Made by a program: the position numbers and the translations under genes. 64,000 bases of DNA, from assembly GCA_958422185.1 (NCBI GenBank), contig CATZNW010000001.1, positions 62,001 to 126,000 of the forward strand. The letters are read 5' to 3'. Source of the DNA: an uncultured Clostridium sp. (GTDB lineage: Bacteria; Bacillota; Clostridia; Oscillospirales; Acutalibacteraceae). Position 1 is the first letter of the stretch. Every line of letters starts with the position of its first letter. Below the pieces are notes generated by a model. It worked only from the letters and a program-made list of their open reading frames with translations. It was not told the origin of the DNA and did not search any database. Shown piece by piece: positions 18,447 through 27,148 of the stretch.

Positions 18447-19391
18447 TTAACCTATCCATTTTTTCTTTTTTCCTATAACGGCAAGCACTGCCACAACGAT
18501 TACCGATAACGCGATCACAAACACATAACCGTATTTCCACTGAAGCTCCGGCATATATTTGAAATTCATTCCGTACCAGCCCACAATAACCGTAAGCGGA
18601 AAGAAGATGGTTGAAACAACAGTGAATATCTGCATCGTATGATTTGTTTTAAGGTCTATAAACGACTGATACGCATCCTGAAGATGAACTACGGAGCCGC
18701 GAAGAAGTTCCACATCATCACGCAGGCGCACGGTTTTTTTAGTGAAGTTTGAGATATAGCGAAGATAATTCTCGTCAAAGATCTCGTTTTCATTATCTTC
18801 CAGCGCTTCGCCTATATCAATAAGCTGCTCGTAATAATTGCGCATAGACAGCAGTTCTTTTTTCATCTGCAGAAGATCAAGATTAAAATTATCGCCGGCA
18901 TTGCCGTGAAGCACGATCTCTTCAAGCTTTGTGATCTCAAAACCCTTGTCCTCTATTGCCTTATTATCCTTATTGGTGAGGTTATCAAGAAAGGCATATA
19001 TAAGCTTTTCAAGCGTTATGTTGATCGGCGAATACTTATCAAGGCAGGCCAGAAATTTATCCCTGGTTGAGCAGTCCTTATCCTGTACGTCAACAACAAT
19101 AAGCAGATTTTTCTTGATGTATATTGCAATAATATCGCGTTCGCCGTTTACATCAAGCGCGTTTATAACGCTCATTTTCGTAAAGCAGTAATCATCATAT
19201 ACTTCCACACCGAAGCGCGAATGAAAAAACATATTGCCTGATTTCACCGCATCCACAGTTGATGCGGAAAATCCGAATTTATCATAGATCCTGTCAAATT
19301 CCGCCGCTGTCACATATCCGGCGGTAACGTAATGGCTGTTTATCTCACTGACGTCAACCGTTGTAACCTCATCCTGAAACTGATAAAACAT
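18447..19391 (-). CDS. CorA-family magnesium/divalent cation transporter
   Basis: 314 residues. A long cytoplasmic N-terminal domain ends in two C-terminal membrane helices. The diagnostic YGMNF loop lies at about residue 273 between them. It forms pentameric channels for Mg2+ (or Co2+/Ni2+). GGAGG precedes the ATG by six bases. The gene lies downstream of the rubrerythrin terminator and four bases upstream of tex. Confidence 0.93.
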   Translation of the reverse strand: MFYQFQDEVTTVDVSEINSHYVTAGYVTAAEFDRIYDKFGFSASTVDAVKSGNMFFHSRFGVEVYDDYCFTKMSVINALDVNGERDIIAIYIKKNLLIVVDVQDKDCSTRDKFLACLDKYSPINITLEKLIYAFLDNLTNKDNKAIEDKGFEITKLEEIVLHGNAGDNFNLDLLQMKKELLSMRNYYEQLIDIGEALEDNENEIFDENYLRYISNFTKKTVRLRDDVELLRGSVVHLQDAYQSFIDLKTNHTMQIFTVVSTIFFPLTVIVGWYGMNFKYMPELQWKYGYVFVIALSVIVVAVLAVIGKKKKWIG

Positions 19392-19410
19392 AGTTTACCT
19401 CCGCGCTTTA

Positions 19411-19444
19411 AAAATGCCCGGCGAGGGGAGCACCGCGCCGGGCA
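19411..19444 (-). terminator. Terminator after the rubrerythrin gene
   Basis: Nine-base arms TGCCCGGCG / CGCCGGGCA; on the minus strand the stem is followed by TTTTTAAA. It lies between rubrerythrin and corA. Confidence 0.75.
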
Positions 19445-19459
19445 GAATCAGGGCATAGA

Positions 19460-20002
19460 TCAATAATTTTCGGCTTTGATCTCAAAATACGCTCTGGGGT
19501 GCGAGCATACCGGGCATATCTCCGGCGCTTCCTTGCCGATCACAATGTGTCCGCAATTGCTGCATTTCCAGATCTTATCCTCATCACGGCTGAATACCAG
19601 ACCGCCCTCAACATTCTCAAGTAATTTAAGGTACCTTTGCTCGTGCTCTTTTTCGATCTTCCCTACCTCGTCAAAAAGGAAGGCGATCTCATCAAAGCCC
19701 TCTTCCCTTGCTTCTTTGGCAAATGTAGCATACATATCGGTCCATTCATAGTTTTCACCGGCAGCTGCGTCTTTCAGGTTTGCAGCCGTATCCGGAATGC
19801 CGCCGTCATGCAGCAGCTTAAACCAGATCTTGGCGTGCTCCTTTTCATTATTTGAGGTTTCCGTAAACAGATTCGCGATCTGAACAAAGCCATCCTTCTT
19901 TGCTTTTGACGCATAATACTGATATTTTGTATGCGCCTGGCTCTCGCCTGCAAAAGCAGCCATAAGATTGGCCTGTGTTTTGGTTCCGTCAAGCTTTTTC
20001 AT
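19460..20002 (-). CDS. Rubrerythrin
   Basis: 180 residues: an N-terminal ferritin-like diiron domain (AGESQAHTKYQYYASKA, later NNEKEHAKIWF and KIEKEHEQRY holding the glutamate/histidine ligands) and a C-terminal rubredoxin-like domain with two Cys pairs (CSNC about 146, CPVC about 160). It reduces hydrogen peroxide in anaerobes. The ATG at 20002 follows AAAGG; an upstream in-frame ATG at 20053 adds a non-homologous basic stretch and is rejected. It is flanked by its own terminator and a region with a perfect dyad. Confidence 0.95.
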   Translation of the reverse strand: MKKLDGTKTQANLMAAFAGESQAHTKYQYYASKAKKDGFVQIANLFTETSNNEKEHAKIWFKLLHDGGIPDTAANLKDAAAGENYEWTDMYATFAKEAREEGFDEIAFLFDEVGKIEKEHEQRYLKLLENVEGGLVFSRDEDKIWKCSNCGHIVIGKEAPEICPVCSHPRAYFEIKAENY

Positions 20003-20080
20003 ATGATTCTTTACCTTTCTGCCCGCGGTTTTAAACATTTTACCGGAGCGCAAGCTGCGGGCTTTTTATGCGCACCGTGT

Positions 20081-20103
20081 TGCGGACATATTCCATGTCC
20101 GCA
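20081..20103. promoter_or_regulatory. Perfect 9-base inverted repeat upstream of rubrerythrin
   Basis: TGCGGACAT and ATGTCCGCA flank ATTCC. It lies about 80 bases upstream of the rubrerythrin start and 130 bases after the P-type-ATPase-like gene. It could be an operator or a terminator for the upstream minus-strand gene; no T-tract follows it on either strand, which favours an operator. I do not recognise it as a PerR or Fur site. Confidence 0.4.
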
Positions 20104-20233
20104 TAAAATGCCGCTGATATCCCGCCTTAATGGCAGGGCCTGCTCACGGCAAGAAGCAGTGCTGATTTGCCCATGGCAAATTCACACGATCTTGCAGAAA
20201 GATCCGTATAGCACTCCTTTGCGCTTATGAATA

Positions 20234-22711
20234 TTATATACCGTTTTTCCGGAATTTAGTAATGATGAGCACAAAAAGTGACCAAAACGCCTGAAAGATA
20301 ACTATGTTTACGGCATTCAGCTGGCTCATCCCGTTTGTAAACGCAAGCAAAGCAGTCACCCCGAAGCCTATTGCCGAACCAAAAGAAACAAGCGCCGAAA
20401 TGATCTTTTCCGTTACAACAAGCTTGTCCGCACCGAGGATCGTTGAGATAAAGGCGTTAGTTGTTCCGTCATGAACAGCATACGCAGGGCTTTTTTCAGC
20501 AACAGCACCGCTGTATTTTTCAAAACTTCTGCCGTTTGAAGCCGTCATTACCCTGATAAATCCTTCCGGAAGATCAAATATTCTTGTTATGCTTTCCTCG
20601 TTGATATACGGATCACAACTTCTTAGAATAACGGTCATTCCGCTTTTTTCAAGCCGTTTAAAACTTTTTTTCAGAGCCGGATCCGCAGTGTAACTGACTA
20701 TAAACATTGCGGAAATTTTGCCGGCAACTGCAAGATACAGGGCTTTTCTGCCCTTTCTTGTGTATTTCTTCTCATATTCTATTTTAGGCACTGCAACGCC
20801 ATGATGAATAAGGAGGTCACGGTTTCCCACAAGCACCTTTCTTTGATAGATCCATGCGGAAGTGCCCATCTTATCCTCATAGGTAATTCCCTCCGCCGTA
20901 GGCAGAATGGAATTTTGGCCTACTATGACCGAATCAAAAACGCCGGCAAGCGGACTTTTTGTTTGAATTATGACAGCTGCCGTCTGAAGAAGAGCATCGT
21001 CTATCTTGGCACCGTTGAAAGTTTTATATCCGTGAAAACAACAGGAGCGCGCCCCGAAAAGATCCGACGCTTCCATAACTATTGCGTTTGAATTATGGAT
21101 ATAATGTGCGCCTTCAAAGCCGCATATCATTGCTCCGCGTTTTTCCAGATTCTTTGACGCGTCGCACAATGCGTTATTTGTGGCAGTGAGAGTAACAACA
21201 GGACAGGATATAACCAGCCCCGCGGTGATAACGTTAAAAGCCGCAAGCCAGTCGGAATACACAAGACCTACAATAGCAAACAACGCGGCATTAAATCCTA
21301 GAATCACAGGGAAAAGAATCTTTGCAATTCTATCGGCAGGCTCGTTTGCAAAAGATATTTCCAGAAAGCTTGTAGGAAAATCTGTCTTTACACTGTATTT
21401 CAGATACGGGGTTCCGTCCAGCATATTCTTTGATATGATCTCGGCGTCCACCTCGTTTACAATATCTTCAACCGTATATTTGTCCCCGCTGTTCGTTAAA
21501 TATTCAAAATTGCGTATTATGCGCACAAGCATTCTGTATCTTCCGACTTCGCTGAGGAAGAGGCCGAAAACCGCCGCGCTGGGCAAAAGAGATCCGCCGT
21601 GAGAAATAATATCCACACCTGCCGCGGCACAAATGCAATGCGCCAGCACAACAGCGCAGCAGACGGTGACCGGGAATTCAAAATTAATCCCCTTTTTCAA
21701 ATTAAGTCCGTGAATTACAGAATTTATATTTGTAAGGACAGCTGCCGCGTAAAGGATCGTAACCGCAAGGCAGTATGCAAAATCATGATTCAGAAAAGCG
21801 GGCATGTGCCCCGTTGATCGCAATACGGCCGCCGTAAACAGAAGCGATCCGAATATAACGGTAAAAATCACCTGAAACTGCACGGAGGTCTTACTTTTGA
21901 ACAGACGTTCAAGGGTATCCGTACGTTCGCTTCTGTCCCTGTAATCGCCGTGCTTGATCTTTTCGGCTTCACTCTTATCATCACCGGACAGTTCTTCCGG
22001 CGCAAACAGACGGAACTTATTGACTTTTTCCTCCCGTCTGCGGCGAAGCTGTTCCTCGGCGATCTCCTCGTCTATATCCGGGACCTCGTCCATTTCGTCA
22101 TCAAATCCGCTGAGTTTGATCTGATCGGAATGATCATATTCCTCTTCCCCTGTCTGCGGAGTATCATCCGATTCATGCGAAAGGATACGACGCGTCCTAT
22201 CCAGTTCTTCAACTGCAAGGATCGTCGGTATCTCCTGAAGATCTGAGGTTTTATCAAACCTGGATTTACTTTTGATCGTAGCAGCCTTTTCAATGATCTG
22301 CGGCGGTGTTGAGCTGTATTCCTCGTCTGATGAATTTTTTCTGAAGAACCTGCTGCCGCTGTCTCTTTTTTGCGGAACGCGCATGGTTTTATCGCTGACG
22401 GCGTTTTCCGCGGATAAATCAGGCAACGTTTTTGTTTTATCTTTGTCCGATCCGGAGCTTTCCGGCTCTTTATTTCCGGGAGAGTGAAATTCTTTTACCT
22501 CTTCCTTTTCTTCAGAAGATACATCATTATGCCTGTTTTTTTCGTTTTCAGGACGATTTTTTTGCGGCGGCACATACGTCTTCACATCGCCGTCTTCCTT
22601 TTCCGCCTTCTCTGCTGCGCCTGCACCCGAGCCGATACTGCTGAGCACCTCCTGTGCCTCGCGCAAGATCTCCTCTATTGATAAGTTATTGTTATTCTGG
22701 CTCATTTCCAT
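20234..22711 (-). CDS. Degenerate P-type-ATPase-like membrane protein with long acidic N-terminal tail
   Basis: About 825 residues (numbers here count from an ATG at 22759). Residues 1-285 are charged and low in complexity. Helices follow at about 294-315, 327-347, 362-380, 390-412 and 478-530, then a cytoplasmic region and two C-terminal helices (785-835). CP in the sixth helix (519-520), EKRGAMICG (539-547) and KVLVGNRDLL (641-650) align with P1B-type ATPases. The phosphorylation motif DKTGT is replaced by EASDL (563-567), no TGE is seen in the shortened actuator, and GDGxND is absent. Transport ATPase activity is therefore unlikely. The ATG at 22711 (or 22705) avoids overlap with rlmB; the start is uncertain because no clear ribosome site is visible. 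Confidence 0.75.
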   Translation of the reverse strand: MEMSQNNNNLSIEEILREAQEVLSSIGSGAGAAEKAEKEDGDVKTYVPPQKNRPENEKNRHNDVSSEEKEEVKEFHSPGNKEPESSGSDKDKTKTLPDLSAENAVSDKTMRVPQKRDSGSRFFRKNSSDEEYSSTPPQIIEKAATIKSKSRFDKTSDLQEIPTILAVEELDRTRRILSHESDDTPQTGEEEYDHSDQIKLSGFDDEMDEVPDIDEEIAEEQLRRRREEKVNKFRLFAPEELSGDDKSEAEKIKHGDYRDRSERTDTLERLFKSKTSVQFQVIFTVIFGSLLFTAAVLRSTGHMPAFLNHDFAYCLAVTILYAAAVLTNINSVIHGLNLKKGINFEFPVTVCCAVVLAHCICAAAGVDIISHGGSLLPSAAVFGLFLSEVGRYRMLVRIIRNFEYLTNSGDKYTVEDIVNEVDAEIISKNMLDGTPYLKYSVKTDFPTSFLEISFANEPADRIAKILFPVILGFNAALFAIVGLVYSDWLAAFNVITAGLVISCPVVTLTATNNALCDASKNLEKRGAMICGFEGAHYIHNSNAIVMEASDLFGARSCCFHGYKTFNGAKIDDALLQTAAVIIQTKSPLAGVFDSVIVGQNSILPTAEGITYEDKMGTSAWIYQRKVLVGNRDLLIHHGVAVPKIEYEKKYTRKGRKALYLAVAGKISAMFIVSYTADPALKKSFKRLEKSGMTVILRSCDPYINEESITRIFDLPEGFIRVMTASNGRSFEKYSGAVAEKSPAYAVHDGTTNAFISTILGADKLVVTEKIISALVSFGSAIGFGVTALLAFTNGMSQLNAVNIVIFQAFWSLFVLIITKFRKNGI

Positions 22712-22727
22712 CACTCTGTTATTCGGT

Positions 22728-23498
22728 TCATATTCCGAGTCTTTGCTTAACGATTTCATACATGATCACGGAAGCCGCAACGGACGCATTCAGGCTGTTT
22801 ACCTTGCCGCACATGGGAAGAGATACTGTGATATCGCACTTTTCTTTTACCAGCCGGCTGACACCGCGCCCTTCATTTCCCACAACCAGCGCAACGCCTC
22901 CGGAAAAATCCGTTTTGCACCACGGCTGACCGTCCATATCCGCAGCATAGACCCATATATTTTTCTTTTTAAGCTGCTCGATAACGGTGCAAAGATTTGA
23001 AACGCGCGCCACTTTAACATATTCAACCGCTCCGCAAGAGGTTTTTGCAACTGCAAAATTAAGTCCCGCGCTTCTACGTTTAGGGATTATGATCCCGTGC
23101 ACGCCGCAGGCCTCCGCAGAGCGAATTATCGCGCCGAGATTGCGGCTGTCCTCAATTTCATCACATATCAATAGGAAAGGGGATTCTTCCTTTTGGGCGG
23201 CGTATTCAAGGATTTCATCAACAGTTGAATATTCACGGGCCGGAACGGACGCCGCAACGCCCTGATGGTTTGCACCGGCGCACATAAAATCGAGTTTTTT
23301 TCTGTTTACTTCTTTTACTACAAGGCCTCTGTTTCTCGCTTCAGCGATTATTCTTGTTATACTGCCCTCTTTTTCCCCTGATGAAACGTATATATTTTCA
23401 ACTGCCCGGCCGCTTTTCAGCAGCTCAAGGACCGCATTTCTGCCGATCACGATAGTATCGTTTTGATCCGGCGGCCTTTTATTTGAATCAGGTTTCAC
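22728..23498 (-). CDS. rlmB: TrmH/RlmB-type 23S rRNA 2'-O-methyltransferase
   Basis: 256 residues, SPOUT family. VIGRNAVLELLKSG begins the substrate-binding domain; the SAM-binding knot contains DSRNLGAIIRSAEACGVHGIIIP (about 120), VVGNEGRGV and VSLPMCGKVNSLNASVAASVIMYE. RlmB methylates G2251 of 23S rRNA. Motif set and length favour RlmB over TrmH. The GTG at 23498 is five bases after GGAGG; another GTG 15 bases upstream precedes that site. First gene of a two-gene operon with the ATPase-like gene. Confidence 0.88.
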   Translation of the reverse strand: MKPDSNKRPPDQNDTIVIGRNAVLELLKSGRAVENIYVSSGEKEGSITRIIAEARNRGLVVKEVNRKKLDFMCAGANHQGVAASVPAREYSTVDEILEYAAQKEESPFLLICDEIEDSRNLGAIIRSAEACGVHGIIIPKRRSAGLNFAVAKTSCGAVEYVKVARVSNLCTVIEQLKKKNIWVYAADMDGQPWCKTDFSGGVALVVGNEGRGVSRLVKEKCDITVSLPMCGKVNSLNASVAASVIMYEIVKQRLGI

Positions 23499-23544
23499 AG
23501 TCTCCTCCAGCACAAGATGAAATAGGAATATATTTTACTTATAT

Positions 23545-23573
23545 ATTATAACATTATAAAATCAATTATTCAA
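23545..23573 (-). promoter_or_regulatory. Promoter of rlmB and the ATPase-like gene
   Basis: On the minus strand TTGAAT (23568-23573), 17 bases, perfect TATAAT (23545-23550) with a TGT extended -10. Confidence 0.75.
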
Positions 23574-23627
23574 TCAGATACGCATAAGTTTAAAGGCATT
23601 TTAACACTAAAATCCCGTATAGTATAC

Positions 23628-23659
23628 AAAGTTCCCCGAACCGAAGTCCGGGGAACTTT
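23628..23659 (-). terminator. Hairpin terminator after the GH18 gene
   Basis: Ten-base arms AAAGTTCCCC / GGGGAACTTT. The T-run after the stem on the minus strand is short, so it may be a weak or bidirectional terminator. Confidence 0.6.
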
Positions 23660-23672
23660 GCGTATTGCGGAA

Positions 23673-24743
23673 TCATTCCGCTGCGTTATTCTGAATCTTT
23701 GAATAAGCTGTATTCATGCCGTCCTCAATCGCGTTGAAAAGCGATTCGGGATGATCTGCCGGGGCATCGCACGCATAATGCCACACCATGACACCGCCCA
23801 GTCCGCAGCGGACTGCAAGCTCGGTCTTTTGCTTTATCAGGTCATATGTATTGAATGAAAAGGTCAGGCCCGTTTCTCCGGTATCTTCATACAGACCGTT
23901 TTCATCTATTGAATCACAATATGTTTTGTAATCATACCAGTATGCGTCCTCGGTTGTGGGGCGGGCATAAAACGGAAGACCAAGAGACAGTTTGGGACGT
24001 TCATAACCTTTGTCAAGCAATGCCTCTATACTTTTTTCCGCGCTCTCATAAGTGGAATGATTGCCGTCCTCATCCCAGTTGTCATAAGACATGATCTCTA
24101 TAAAATCCGTTGCCGCCATAGCCTCCGCGGTCTGATTCAAATCCCAATCCGAAAGCGCCATTCCTATTTTATAATCATTCCCCAGATATTCATCCAGTGA
24201 AACGATAAAACCGTTAAAGCCGTCCCAGTTGACCTGATCAATAGGATATTCATAGTCAAAATAAACGCCGTCAAACCCGTATTCATCAAGCAGCGTCTTT
24301 ATTTCACCCTGAAGATTCCCGCTTGAAAAAGCCTGGTTGTGAAGCTTGCCCTGATCAGCCATCTGTTCGTTCCAGTCGTTCGTCTGCAAAGTGCTTTTCG
24401 GACCTAACAGATTAACATAAAATTTCGCGTCCTCAGGCAGATACGGTTCAATATTATTATATGCGGTATCAAAATTTTCATTAAGAACGATATGACCGTT
24501 AACGTCAAAATCCGCCATACTCATAAATATGAAATCCGTTACCTGATCAAAATGCGAATAATCAATATCCTCCGTATTCAGGAAACGGTCGCCCACCATA
24601 TAAGCCGTAACGCGGAAATCCTCTTTTGCAACCGGAGTTGCATATTCATCAAGAGGGGAAGAACACCCGGCCGCACCCGTTGCTATTGCAAGCGCGCAGA
24701 CGCCGGCCATCGCTGCTTTGGCAGCCCTACATAATTTTTTCAT
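23673..24743 (-). CDS. GH18-family lipoprotein
   Basis: 356 residues. A signal peptide ends in a lipobox-like AAGC (about residue 26), so the protein is a membrane-anchored surface lipoprotein. The barrel has YVNLLG, GFDGVYFDYEYP (about 170) and a C-terminal GVMVWHYACD strand. The GH18 signature DGxDxDxE reads DGVYFDYE: the first and third aspartates and the catalytic glutamate are kept, while the middle aspartate is tyrosine. Likely substrates are beta-1,4-GlcNAc glycans (chitin, peptidoglycan or N-glycan cores). The ATG at 24743 follows AAAGGA. It is downstream of the dGTPase gene. Confidence 0.82.
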   Translation of the reverse strand: MKKLCRAAKAAMAGVCALAIATGAAGCSSPLDEYATPVAKEDFRVTAYMVGDRFLNTEDIDYSHFDQVTDFIFMSMADFDVNGHIVLNENFDTAYNNIEPYLPEDAKFYVNLLGPKSTLQTNDWNEQMADQGKLHNQAFSSGNLQGEIKTLLDEYGFDGVYFDYEYPIDQVNWDGFNGFIVSLDEYLGNDYKIGMALSDWDLNQTAEAMAATDFIEIMSYDNWDEDGNHSTYESAEKSIEALLDKGYERPKLSLGLPFYARPTTEDAYWYDYKTYCDSIDENGLYEDTGETGLTFSFNTYDLIKQKTELAVRCGLGGVMVWHYACDAPADHPESLFNAIEDGMNTAYSKIQNNAAE

Positions 24744-24776
24744 ATCAGTATCCTTTCCCGGCATGCGCCGAATACA

Positions 24777-26009
24777 TTATTGGTTTTCATCACTGAAATA
24801 GGATTTATATGCGATCTTATACTTGCTGTTCGGAAACAGTTTCCTATGGAGCTCAACAAAATAATCGTCCGTCATGCTTGCAATGTAATCAGCAACGATC
24901 TGATTCGGCTCCTCGTCAAAATAATCGGACGAATCGTAATATTTACGCGTTTCATTGATAAAACGTATGTGATGGCGGTAGATAAGGGAAGATCGGTCCT
25001 TAGACGAAACATCATCAAGCAGTTTATAGTAAAGTTCTTCAAACATAGGCATGATGATCTCATCATATTGCTCGTTAATATCCTTGTTTCTGTATATCAC
25101 AGAGTTGTTTTCCTCTTTTGTGCGCTTAAGATCCTCATACGCCTCCCTGCTGAGCAAAATATAGTTTTTGCCGTAGCTGTTTTCGATTATATCAACCGTG
25201 AGGTTATTGATTATAAAAGCGTTTTCACCGCCGATAATATCATTACTGAACTTGTAATCCTTGGGAATGATCTTTGCTATACGCGCATCCTGCCTGTCCT
25301 TGCCGAGATATGCGATCATATCGCATATCCTTACAACACAGCCCTCCAGAGTATTGGGAACCAGTCTTTTTATGGCTTCCCTGCCGCCCGTATAGCAAGA
25401 TTCGACATACTCATCAAACTCATTAAAACTTTTATTGTAAGCCGGAATATATTCCCGCTGTTCAAATTCACCGTTGTGGCAGAGGATCCCATCCAGTGTT
25501 TGCAGGCTTATGTTTCTTGAAAAAAGATCGTCAAGCACCCTTACGCTGTGCACATTATGATTAAAATATCTTCCGGTCTCCCTGTGCAGCAAGCTGCTAA
25601 GAAAGCGTTCGCCGGCATGGCCGAACGGCGTGTGACCGATATCGTGCCCGAGAGAGATCGCTTCTATAAGATCAAGGTTAAGGCCAAGCACCGCGCCGAT
25701 GTTTCTTGCAATTCTTGATACAAGCTGCACATGCAACGCGCGGCGTGTGATATCGTCATTATTATAAAACGAAAACACCTGGGTTTTATCGGCATATCTG
25801 TTATAATACGGCAGATGGATTATCTTTTCCGTATCCCGAACAAACGCAGGGCGCCACAAGCTTGCCTTATCCCTGTTCGGATTCCTTCTTACAATATCCT
25901 CATCCTTGCAGCGGTAAGGATTTTTAACACCGTTTTTTCTGTCCTGCAGAATACGGCTTTCAAGAGAACTGCTGATCTTATTATATTTATGATTTGAATG
26001 ATACGGCAA
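24777..26009 (-). CDS. dGTPase-like HD-domain phosphohydrolase
   Basis: 410 residues. RALHVQLVSRIARNIG followed by SLGHDIGHTPFGHAGE holds the H...HD...D metal-binding set of deoxyguanosine triphosphate triphosphohydrolases. RNPNRDKASLWRPAFVRDTEKI is the usual N-terminal region. The family hydrolyses dNTPs to nucleoside and triphosphate, and some members have other nucleotide targets. I chose TTG at 26009, seven bases after AGGAGG; an ATG 24 bases upstream overlaps radC and lacks a site. It lies 20 bases after radC. Confidence 0.85.
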   Translation of the reverse strand: MPYHSNHKYNKISSSLESRILQDRKNGVKNPYRCKDEDIVRRNPNRDKASLWRPAFVRDTEKIIHLPYYNRYADKTQVFSFYNNDDITRRALHVQLVSRIARNIGAVLGLNLDLIEAISLGHDIGHTPFGHAGERFLSSLLHRETGRYFNHNVHSVRVLDDLFSRNISLQTLDGILCHNGEFEQREYIPAYNKSFNEFDEYVESCYTGGREAIKRLVPNTLEGCVVRICDMIAYLGKDRQDARIAKIIPKDYKFSNDIIGGENAFIINNLTVDIIENSYGKNYILLSREAYEDLKRTKEENNSVIYRNKDINEQYDEIIMPMFEELYYKLLDDVSSKDRSSLIYRHHIRFINETRKYYDSSDYFDEEPNQIVADYIASMTDDYFVELHRKLFPNSKYKIAYKSYFSDENQ

Positions 26010-26029
26010 ACCTGCACCTCCTAACCAAA

Positions 26030-26728
26030 TCACCTGTGCTTTACAAAATATTTTGAATACCGGTTAGAATCCCTCATGGACAGAACTCCGCTTTCACCAA
26101 CAATAATATGGTCTGACAGTTCCACATTTACAGAGGAAAGTATATTTCTCACATTCAGCGTAAAATCAATGTCCGCGGCCGACGGCTCTGCAATGCCGGA
26201 CGGGTGATTGTGGGCTATGATCGCCCTGCTGGCATTATCAAGCAAAACATTTTCAAGAATATCCCTTGAATTAATATCAATATGATTTATATCTCCGCTG
26301 GCAACAGTGCGGCAAGATATGATCCTGTTTGAGTTATCAATACTTGCTATTAGAAATTTTTCTCGCGTCTCAGATCTGAGAAGATTCCAAAAATAATCCG
26401 CCGCGCTCTTGCTGTCCGCCACATATTTCACATTTTCGTTCCTGCTTTTTTCACACCTTGCCTGAATATCCTTTACAAGTGTTAGAAGAACAGCCGTGTT
26501 GGGCCCGACGCCCTTAACGGCGGCAAGCTGACGCGCGCCCGCAGAAAACACTTTGTCTATCGAGCCGAAATGAGCGAGCAGATCTTTGGCAAGAGGCTTT
26601 ACATCCTTTCTGGGGATTGCGTATGTAAGCAGCAACTCAAGAGCTTCATAATCATAAACAAGGCTGGTGCTGTTTTCAAGGTACTTTTCTTTCAGCCTGC
26701 TTCTGTGACCGGCCGTGTGATCGTTCAA
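26030..26728 (-). CDS. radC: RadC family JAB/MPN-domain protein
   Basis: 232 residues. An N-terminal helix-hairpin-helix UPF0758 region (about 50-80, AAVKGVGPNTAVLLTL) is followed by a JAMM domain with AHNHPSGIAEPSAADI (about 175-190) that binds zinc. RadC was named as a DNA-repair protein but its function is not settled. It starts with TTG, eight bases after GGAGGAGGTG. It heads the operon radC-dGTPase-GH18. Confidence 0.92.
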   Translation of the reverse strand: MNDHTAGHRSRLKEKYLENSTSLVYDYEALELLLTYAIPRKDVKPLAKDLLAHFGSIDKVFSAGARQLAAVKGVGPNTAVLLTLVKDIQARCEKSRNENVKYVADSKSAADYFWNLLRSETREKFLIASIDNSNRIISCRTVASGDINHIDINSRDILENVLLDNASRAIIAHNHPSGIAEPSAADIDFTLNVRNILSSVNVELSDHIIVGESGVLSMRDSNRYSKYFVKHR

Positions 26729-26756
26729 TTATGCAGCACCTCCTCCGATATAAAAT

Positions 26757-26785
26757 ATTTTATCAAAATGCTATGCTTATGTCAA
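26757..26785 (-). promoter_or_regulatory. Promoter of the radC operon
   Basis: On the minus strand a perfect TTGACA (26780-26785), 17 bases, TAAAAT (26757-26762) with a TGA extended -10. Confidence 0.8.
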
Positions 26786-27049
26786 TGTAAGAAGCTGTTA
26801 GCCGTAAGCGATCCGCGAATATTGTTTCCGCCGTATTATAAGGCTCTGTCTGCATAAAATATCCGTACTGACTTTCAGGCTGCCGACCCTTTTATAGTTA
26901 TGTGCACCAGTCTTTTTTTACCGGCGGCAAACAAAAAGTGCGGCGCGATTCATTTCCGAATCCGGGAAAACCACAAACTATATAGGCAATGATACTCTAT
27001 GAAATGAAAGCCCGCGGAAGTACCGATAAAAAAACAAGCCAAAAATCTG
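26786..27049. other. Intergenic region without a recognised gene
   Basis: This part of the 420-base gap between radC and the transporter gene holds no frame with a ribosome site. Apart from the two divergent promoters at its edges I see only short A/T tracts. Confidence 0.5.
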
Positions 27050-27078
27050 TTGCGCATATAAGGCTTTGCTGATATAAT
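27050..27078 (+). promoter_or_regulatory. Promoter of the NSS-family transporter
   Basis: TTGCGC (27050-27055), 17 bases, perfect TATAAT (27073-27078) with a TGA extended -10. The 65-base leader carries a weak GTAGAAA / TTTCTAC pairing (27079-27085 with 27123-27129). Confidence 0.7.
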
Positions 27079-27148
27079 GTAGAAACGAACCGATAAATGA
27101 CAAAATAATAATTTTACTGTAATTTCTACCGAAAGGCGGTAAACAGAT

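Noticed and set aside
20054..20233. Short frames between the ATPase-like gene and rubrerythrin
   Set aside because: No start codon with a ribosome site gives more than about 20 codons.
24780..25520. 246-codon plus-strand frame antisense to the dGTPase gene
   Set aside because: It mirrors the codon structure of a well-supported gene and has no promoter or ribosome site.
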